Shown here in pieces: positions 6,487 through 10,234 of a DNA stretch of 10,234 nt. The notes under the pieces were generated by a model. It was not told where the DNA came from. It was given only the letters and a program-made list of their open reading frames with translations, and did not search any database. Made by a program: the position numbers and the translations under genes. The stretch is from DATJQF01 sp035505995 (GTDB lineage Bacteria > Bacteroidota > Bacteroidia > Bacteroidales > FEN-979), in NCBI GenBank assembly GCA_035505995.1, contig DATJQF010000200.1, positions 1 through 10,234 on the forward strand, read 5' to 3'. Every line of letters begins with the position of its first letter. Positions within the stretch are counted from its first letter, which is position 1.

Positions 6487-7476
6487 TCAGGGTACTTCTA
6501 CTGTATTTAATATCTCGTTAATGATATTTTCCGTGGTGATATTTTCCGCTTCCGCCTCATACGTCAGCCCGATGCGGTGACGCATCACATCGTGGGCGAT
6601 GGCGCGGATATCTTCCGGGATCACGTAGCCCCTGCGCTTGATGAACGCAAAGGCCTTGGCGGCCAGCGCCAGGTTGATGCTTGCCCTGGGGGATCCGCCG
6701 TAGGAGATCAGCCCTTCGAATTTCTTCAGCTTGTATTCGGCCGGGAACCGGGAGGCAAACACAATATCCGTAATGTAATTCTCGATCTTCTCATCCAGGT
6801 AGACTTCCCGTACGATCGCCCTTGCCCGTGTGATATCGGCCGGCTTGATGATGGTCTGGGTCTGCGGGAAATCGCCCAGGATATTCTGCCGGATGATCAG
6901 CTTTTCTTCTTTCTTGTCGGGATACCCGATCAGCACTTTCAGCATGAACCGGTCCACCTGGGCTTCCGGTAACGGGTACGTGCCTTCCTGCTCGATGGGG
7001 TTCTCGGTGGCCAGCACCAGGAAAGGCTCTTCCAGGGTGAAGGTTTCCTCCCCGATGGTCACCTGCCGTTCCTGCATGGCCTCGAGCAGGGCGCTTTGCA
7101 CCTTCGCCGGGGAGCGGTTGATTTCGTCGGCCAGGATGAAGTTAGCGAAGATCGGGCCTTTCCGCACGCGGAACTCCTCTTTCTTCTGGCTGTATATCAG
7201 GGTGCCGATCAGGTCGGCGGGGAGCAGGTCGGGAGTGAACTGGATCCGGCTGAATTTCGCATCGATGATATGCGCCAGCGATTTGATGGCCAGCGTTTTA
7301 GCAAGGCCGGGCACCCCTTCCAGGAGGATATGGCCGTTTGAAAGCATCCCGATCAGCAGCCGTTCGATCATCGTCTTCTGCCCCACGATCACTTTCTGCA
7401 TCTCCAGGGTGATCAGGTCCACAAAGGCGCTCTCCTGCTGGATCCGCTCGTTCAGTGCTTTGATATCCGTTTCCAT
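6487..7476 (-). CDS. moxR: MoxR-family AAA+ ATPase
   Basis: The product has 329 residues, normal for the family, with no signal or membrane span. Walker A is GVPGLAKT (54-61). Walker B is FILADEINR (113-121), with D117 and E118. Sensor 1 is ATENP (156-160), a likely arginine finger is R176 in EAQVDRF, and sensor 2 is R264 in GSPRAS. MoxR ATPases are cytosolic, ring-forming AAA+ proteins that work with VWA-domain partners as chaperones that assemble or activate protein complexes. Here the partners are presumably the DUF58 protein and the cytosolic portions of BatA, BatB or the BatD-like proteins (inference from gene order). It is the first gene of the bat operon, with a candidate promoter at 7499-7529 and an A-rich leader (AAAAAAACCAAGA) directly before the ATG. 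Confidence 0.96.
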   Translation of the reverse strand: METDIKALNERIQQESAFVDLITLEMQKVIVGQKTMIERLLIGMLSNGHILLEGVPGLAKTLAIKSLAHIIDAKFSRIQFTPDLLPADLIGTLIYSQKKEEFRVRKGPIFANFILADEINRSPAKVQSALLEAMQERQVTIGEETFTLEEPFLVLATENPIEQEGTYPLPEAQVDRFMLKVLIGYPDKKEEKLIIRQNILGDFPQTQTIIKPADITRARAIVREVYLDEKIENYITDIVFASRFPAEYKLKKFEGLISYGGSPRASINLALAAKAFAFIKRRGYVIPEDIRAIAHDVMRHRIGLTYEAEAENITTENIINEILNTVEVP

Positions 7477-7498
7477 TCTTGGTTTTTTTAATAAGGGA

Positions 7499-7529
7499 GC
7501 AAAATTATAGAAAGGAAAAAAATCGCAAA
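7499..7529 (-). promoter_or_regulatory. Candidate promoter of the moxR-bat operon
   Basis: On the minus strand there is a TAATTTTGC (7499-7507), which matches the Bacteroidota -7 element TAnnTTTGY exactly. TTTG at 7526-7529 fits the -33 element, with 18 bases between them. Transcription would begin near 7493-7495, leaving a leader of about 18 bases that is A-rich. The match is by eye; no start site has been mapped. Confidence 0.6.
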
Positions 7530-7539
7530 TACTTATTCT

Positions 7540-7577
7540 GTTAATATTTGTTAAGGTTAAAGTTAAGGAAAAGTTAA
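7540..7577 (-). repeat. Five GTTAA boxes upstream of the moxR promoter
   Basis: GTTAA occurs on the plus strand at 7540, 7550, 7556, 7562 and 7573 (start positions). On the minus strand these read TTAAC, and three of them form adjacent hexamers of the type YTTAAC. They lie just upstream of the candidate -33 element, where activator sites or AT-rich upstream elements are often found. The regular spacing (10, 6, 6, 11) is seen directly; any regulator is unknown. Confidence 0.5.
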
Positions 7578-7600
7578 TCCCGGAAGCCCGGCAAGTCCCG

Positions 7601-8074
7601 TCAATCGTGGTGGTACGGTTCGTTGCGCAGCAGGGTCAGTGCCCGGTACAACTGCTCGCAGAAGATCAGCCGGAAAAGCTGGTGCGGGAAGGTCATCCGG
7701 GAAAGGGAAAGGCGGAAGTCGGCCTGCTGAGCCAGGGCATCGGAAGCGCCGAAAGGTCCTCCCTCCAGGAAAACAAGGGTTTTCAGCCCCTGGTTGAACC
7801 GCTGACCGAGAAAGGCGGCGAACTCCCGGGAGGTCATCTCCCGGCCCTTCTCATCGAGCAGCACGAGGTATTCGCCCGGTGAGAAATGCTTGCGGAGCTG
7901 CTCCGCTTCGCGCTTCTTCCATTCCTCCCGCGACAGTCCCGCGGTATTCCTCAGAGCGGGGACTTCGGTAACGGCGAAAGGAACATACTTTTTGATCCGG
8001 GCCACATAGTCGCCCAGTCCCTGCTTCACATACGGCAGGTCGGTTTCCCCGATCACCATCATCCGGATCTTCAT
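7601..8074 (-). CDS. rlmH: 23S rRNA pseudouridine-1915 N3-methyltransferase RlmH
   Basis: The product has 157 residues from the ATG at 8074, matching the usual 155-160. RlmH is a SPOUT (knotted) enzyme that uses S-adenosylmethionine to methylate N3 of pseudouridine 1915 in helix 69 of 23S rRNA on the assembled 70S ribosome. The C-terminal signature is well kept: LVLLDEKGREMTS (70-82), a glycine loop FLEGGPFG (102-109), LSLSRMTFPHQLFRL (122-136), EQLYRA (140-145) and the end NEPYHHD. In many relatives the loop reads IGG; here it is EGG, a small oddity. The frame remains open upstream to an ATG at 8122, but the extra 16 residues do not look like the family, whose proteins begin MKI or similar, so 8074 is preferred. 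It lies upstream of moxR on the same strand and may be read separately. Confidence 0.95.
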   Translation of the reverse strand: MKIRMMVIGETDLPYVKQGLGDYVARIKKYVPFAVTEVPALRNTAGLSREEWKKREAEQLRKHFSPGEYLVLLDEKGREMTSREFAAFLGQRFNQGLKTLVFLEGGPFGASDALAQQADFRLSLSRMTFPHQLFRLIFCEQLYRALTLLRNEPYHHD

Positions 8075-8098
8075 ACTGCGGTACCTGATTCCCGCAGT
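8075..8098 (-). promoter_or_regulatory. Inverted repeat abutting the rlmH start codon
   Basis: ACTGCGG (8075-8081) and CCGCAGT (8092-8098) form a perfect 7-bp inverted repeat around a 10-base loop. It ends directly at the rlmH ATG, so it would fold in the ribosome-landing region of the leader. It could dampen translation or be chance; only the repeat itself is seen. Confidence 0.4.
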
Positions 8099-8142
8099 CA
8101 GCTTAATGCTGCCGCGGGACATGCATTGAGATCGAATTTTCG

Positions 8143-8151
8143 TAAGTTTGC
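8143..8151 (+). promoter_or_regulatory. Candidate -7 element for the DUF4783-nadC group
   Basis: TAAGTTTGC matches TAnnTTTGY exactly and lies 34 bases before the DUF4783 ATG. The nearest upstream TTG (8126-8128) is only 14 bases away, short for the -33 element, so the upstream half is weak. The leader that follows is A-rich (AAAAACCAAAACC before the ATG), similar to the moxR leader. Confidence 0.5.
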
Positions 8152-8182
8152 ATAATTACACAGAATTCCCGTAAAAACCAAA
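8151..8182 (-). promoter_or_regulatory. Possible weak divergent promoter for rlmH
   Basis: On the minus strand TAATTATG (8151-8158) differs from TAnnTTTG at one base, and TTTG (8179-8182) lies 20 bases upstream, a good distance. It adjoins the plus-strand -7 element, so the two promoters would be back to back and share polymerase-binding sequence. Low confidence because of the mismatch. Confidence 0.3.
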
Positions 8183-8185
8183 ACC

Positions 8186-8596
8186 ATGAAGCGGTCCGGA
8201 ATGGGGTTCATTTTCGTCCTGCTGCTCCTTCTCCCGCGGGCAGGCGGCGCTGCGGCCGGAGCGCCCGGCGATCCGAACAAGCAGATCCTGGCTGCCCTTA
8301 CCTCCGGCGATGCCAAAGCTCTTTCGGCTTACCTGAACGACCGGGTCGACCTGGGCGTCGGCGGCACCGAGGGGACCTACTCCCGGGTGCAGGCAACCCG
8401 CATCCTGGAGGAATTCTTCAGCAAGAACCCGGTAAAGTCCGTCAAGATCAACCGGCAGGGGACTTCTTCGGGCGGATCCTATTTTTCGCTGGGAGAGATG
8501 CAGGCCGGGAGCAAGACCTACCGGCTCTATTACCTGATGAAGCAGGTGAACGGCGCTGAGCTGATCCACCTGCTCCAGATCCAGGACACGAAATAA
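8186..8596 (+). CDS. DUF4783 family secreted protein
   Basis: The product has 136 residues. A signal peptide covers about 1-24 (MKR start, hydrophobic 7-17, small residues GGAAAGA near the cut). The mature part of about 110 residues fits DUF4783, a Bacteroidota family that I recognise from segments such as LTSGDAKALSAYLNDRVDL (38-56), GTYSRVQATRILEEFFSKNP (63-82) and a final beta-strand region YRLYYLMKQ. The pattern of helices followed by strands suggests an NTF2-like fold, but this is inference. No catalytic residues can be named and the function is unknown. It commonly lies next to nadC and rlmH in this phylum, as here, 12 bases before nadC, so the two are likely transcribed together. Placement in the periplasm or outer envelope follows from the signal peptide; there is no lipobox cysteine. 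Confidence 0.85.
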   Translation: MKRSGMGFIFVLLLLLPRAGGAAAGAPGDPNKQILAALTSGDAKALSAYLNDRVDLGVGGTEGTYSRVQATRILEEFFSKNPVKSVKINRQGTSSGGSYFSLGEMQAGSKTYRLYYLMKQVNGAELIHLLQIQDTK

Positions 8597-8608
8597 TCTG
8601 TCTTCAGC

Positions 8609-9469
8609 ATGACCCTCGACGAAATCATCGACCAGGCATTGCAGGAGGATCTTGGCGACGGGGATATCACCACCCGGGCCATTTTCCCGGATCCCACGCC
8701 GGGCAGGGCCAGCCTGCTGGTCAAGGAGGACGGCATCCTGGCGGGAGTGCCGGTCGCGGAAAAGGTGTTCCGCCGGGTGGATCCCGGCCTGGAGATGAAG
8801 ATCTTCAGGAAGGACGGAGACCAGGTCTTTACAGGCGATATTGCCTTCGAGCTGAAAGGGAATGTGGCCTCGATCCTCGCAGGCGAGCGGCTGGCGCTGA
8901 ATTTCCTGCAGCGGCTGAGCGGGATCGCCACGCAGACCGCCCGCATGGTGAAGGAGATCGAAGGACTGCACGCGAAGATCCTGGATACCCGGAAGACGAC
9001 GCCCAACCTGCGGGAGCTGGAGAAATATGCCGTCCGGACAGGCGGAGGGTTCAATCACCGGTCGGGATTGTACGACATGGTGCTCATCAAGGACAACCAC
9101 ATCGACAAGGTGGGGAGCATCGTGAACGCGATCCGGATGGTTCACCGGCACCTGGAAAAAACAGGGAAGAAAGGAATGAAGATCGAGATCGAGGTGAGGG
9201 ATTTCGAGCAGATGGTGGAGGTGATGAACGAAGGCGGGGTCGACCGCATCCTGCTCGATAACTTCACGCCGGAGGACCTGGCCGATGCCGTGAAGATCAT
9301 CAACGGCCGGTTCGAGACCGAGGCCTCCGGCGGGATCACCCTCGGCAATATCAGGAAATACGCAGAAAGCGGAGTGGATTATATCTCGGCCGGTTCGCTG
9401 ACCCATCACATTCAAAGCCTCGATATGAGCCTGAAAGTGGTGCGCCGCACGGTCTGGGACGATGAATGA
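8609..9469 (+). CDS. nadC: Nicotinate-nucleotide pyrophosphorylase (carboxylating), NadC
   Basis: The product has 286 residues, the usual full length. NadC (quinolinate phosphoribosyltransferase) converts quinolinate and phosphoribosyl pyrophosphate to nicotinate mononucleotide, CO2 and pyrophosphate in de novo NAD synthesis, in the cytosol. Signature segments are all present: EDLGDGDITT (13-22), DTRKTTPNLR (126-135) with the substrate-binding R128 and K129, GGGFNHR (145-151), IKDNHI (160-165), E195 in IEIEV, LLDNF (215-219), ASGGI (239-243) and SAGSLTHH (260-267). It follows the DUF4783 gene by 12 bases, and its stop overlaps the likely start of the next gene, so the three form an operon. 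Neither nadA nor nadB is in view. Confidence 0.97.
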   Translation: MTLDEIIDQALQEDLGDGDITTRAIFPDPTPGRASLLVKEDGILAGVPVAEKVFRRVDPGLEMKIFRKDGDQVFTGDIAFELKGNVASILAGERLALNFLQRLSGIATQTARMVKEIEGLHAKILDTRKTTPNLRELEKYAVRTGGGFNHRSGLYDMVLIKDNHIDKVGSIVNAIRMVHRHLEKTGKKGMKIEIEVRDFEQMVEVMNEGGVDRILLDNFTPEDLADAVKIINGRFETEASGGITLGNIRKYAESGVDYISAGSLTHHIQSLDMSLKVVRRTVWDDE

Positions 9470-10234
9470 CCCTATGCCGGAGCTGAAAGATCGGATCACG
9501 GCCTGGAAGCCGGTTGCTTTCCTCATCCGGGTTTCCCGGAAGATCGTGCTTCCCGGGTTCGACGGGCTGCCGCTGTATGATGTGGCGGTATTTTTCATCA
9601 AAGGGATCAACGAAGGCTTCCTCACTTCCCGCGCCTCGGCCGTCTCCTTCAACTTCTTCCTGGCGATCTTCCCCACCCTGCTCTTCCTGTTCACCATCAT
9701 CCCGTTCATCCCGATCACCGACTTCCAGCCTACGCTGCTCGGGTTCATCCGCGACCTGATCCCCACAAGCGCCTATGAGACGGTGCGGGAGACCGTGGAG
9801 GACATCGTGACAAGGCACCACGGCGGGCTGCTTTCCCTGGGGTTCATCCTGTCGCTGTATTTCTCCACCAACGGCGTGAACAGCCTCATCGAAGGGTTCA
9901 ACAGCACTTACCACACGATCGAAACGCGCCCGTGGCTGAAGCAGCGGCTGATCTCCCTGGTGCTGGTGCTCATCTTCTCGTTCCTGCTTGTGATCGCCAT
10001 CGGGCTGATGGTCTCGGGCGAGATCGTGGTCTCGATCCTGCTCCCGGAAAGCATCGAGAAAAGCGGCTTCTACGTCCTGCTGATCGGCCTGCTCCGCTGG
10101 ACCGTGATCGTAGCGGCCATCTTCTTCGCCATCTCCTTCCTCTATTACCTGGCCCCGGCCAAGCGGCGTCATTTCCGCTTCATCTCCGCCGGCTCGTCGA
10201 TGGCCACCCTGATGATCGTCCTCACCATGCTGGG
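9462..10234 (+). CDS. YihY/BrkB-family membrane protein, partial (right edge)
   Basis: The open frame runs to the window edge, giving 257 residues without a stop. After a 50-residue N-terminal part, hydrophobic spans lie at about 59-82, 121-143, 162-186, 204-232 and 241 onward. The first reads ASAVSFNFFLAIFPTLLFLF (58-77), the typical opening span of YihY/BrkB proteins (once annotated as ribonuclease BN). These are inner-membrane proteins of uncertain function; the old RNase BN label is not supported. NGVNSLIEGFNSTYH (137-151) is also family-like. The start is either the ATG at 9462, overlapping nadC by 8 bases, or the in-frame ATG at 9474; neither has a clear ribosome site. It is probably co-transcribed with nadC. 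About one span and the cytosolic C-terminus should lie beyond the window. Confidence 0.88.
   Translation, partial: MNDPMPELKDRITAWKPVAFLIRVSRKIVLPGFDGLPLYDVAVFFIKGINEGFLTSRASAVSFNFFLAIFPTLLFLFTIIPFIPITDFQPTLLGFIRDLIPTSAYETVRETVEDIVTRHHGGLLSLGFILSLYFSTNGVNSLIEGFNSTYHTIETRPWLKQRLISLVLVLIFSFLLVIAIGLMVSGEIVVSILLPESIEKSGFYVLLIGLLRWTVIVAAIFFAISFLYYLAPAKRRHFRFISAGSSMATLMIVLTML

Noticed and set aside
7578..7600. Possible terminator after rlmH (CCGG-type short repeats)
   Set aside because: Only a 4-bp stem can be formed and the T-rich stretch that follows is interrupted, so it is not a convincing intrinsic terminator.
8075..8122. N-terminal extension of RlmH from an ATG at 8122
   Set aside because: It would add 16 residues that do not resemble the family; the 8074 start gives the normal length and a typical MKI beginning.
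8156..9766. 536-codon open frame on the minus strand
   Set aside because: It is antisense to the DUF4783 gene, nadC and the start of the YihY gene, all of which are supported by family signatures. Its product looks like a shadow translation.

Overview
The window looks like a chromosomal segment of a GC-rich member of the Bacteroidota. Three things support this: a moxR-DUF58-batA-batB-batC-batD gene string, a DUF4783 gene next to nadC and rlmH, and promoter-like TAnnTTTG -7 elements with A-rich leaders instead of well-placed Shine-Dalgarno sites. I cannot assign a class or genus. No tRNA, rRNA, CRISPR array, insertion sequence, phage gene or transfer signature was seen. Nearly all of the window is coding, and no gap exceeds about 125 bases.

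Layout. From 7476 leftwards to position 1 on the minus strand runs one tightly packed operon: moxR (AAA+ ATPase), a DUF58 protein, a BatD-like membrane protein, batA, batB, batC and batD, the last cut by the left edge. Upstream of it on the same strand is rlmH (start at 8074), separated by a 124-base gap with a good candidate promoter and five GTTAA boxes. A 111-base divergent gap (8075-8185) separates rlmH from a plus-strand group: a secreted DUF4783 protein, nadC, and a YihY/BrkB-family membrane protein cut by the right edge.

How the genes may work together. The moxR/bat group encodes a cytosolic MoxR ATPase, three proteins with von Willebrand A (VWA) domains and intact metal-site (MIDAS) motifs (DUF58, BatA, BatB), two proteins with an outer beta-rich part, one membrane span and a helical cytosolic tail (BatD and the BatD-like protein), and an exported TPR protein (BatC). 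By analogy with MoxR-VWA pairs this suggests a membrane-spanning chaperone or assembly machine. The family was named for aerotolerance in Bacteroides, but its biochemical task is not settled. The right-hand genes are housekeeping: RlmH methylates 23S rRNA and NadC makes NAD precursors.

The most unusual non-coding signal is that the three longest gaps inside the bat operon are all built of degenerate 7-base repeats. Each has a different word, and two of them run directly into the next start codon. A perfect 8-bp hairpin sits just upstream of the batC start.
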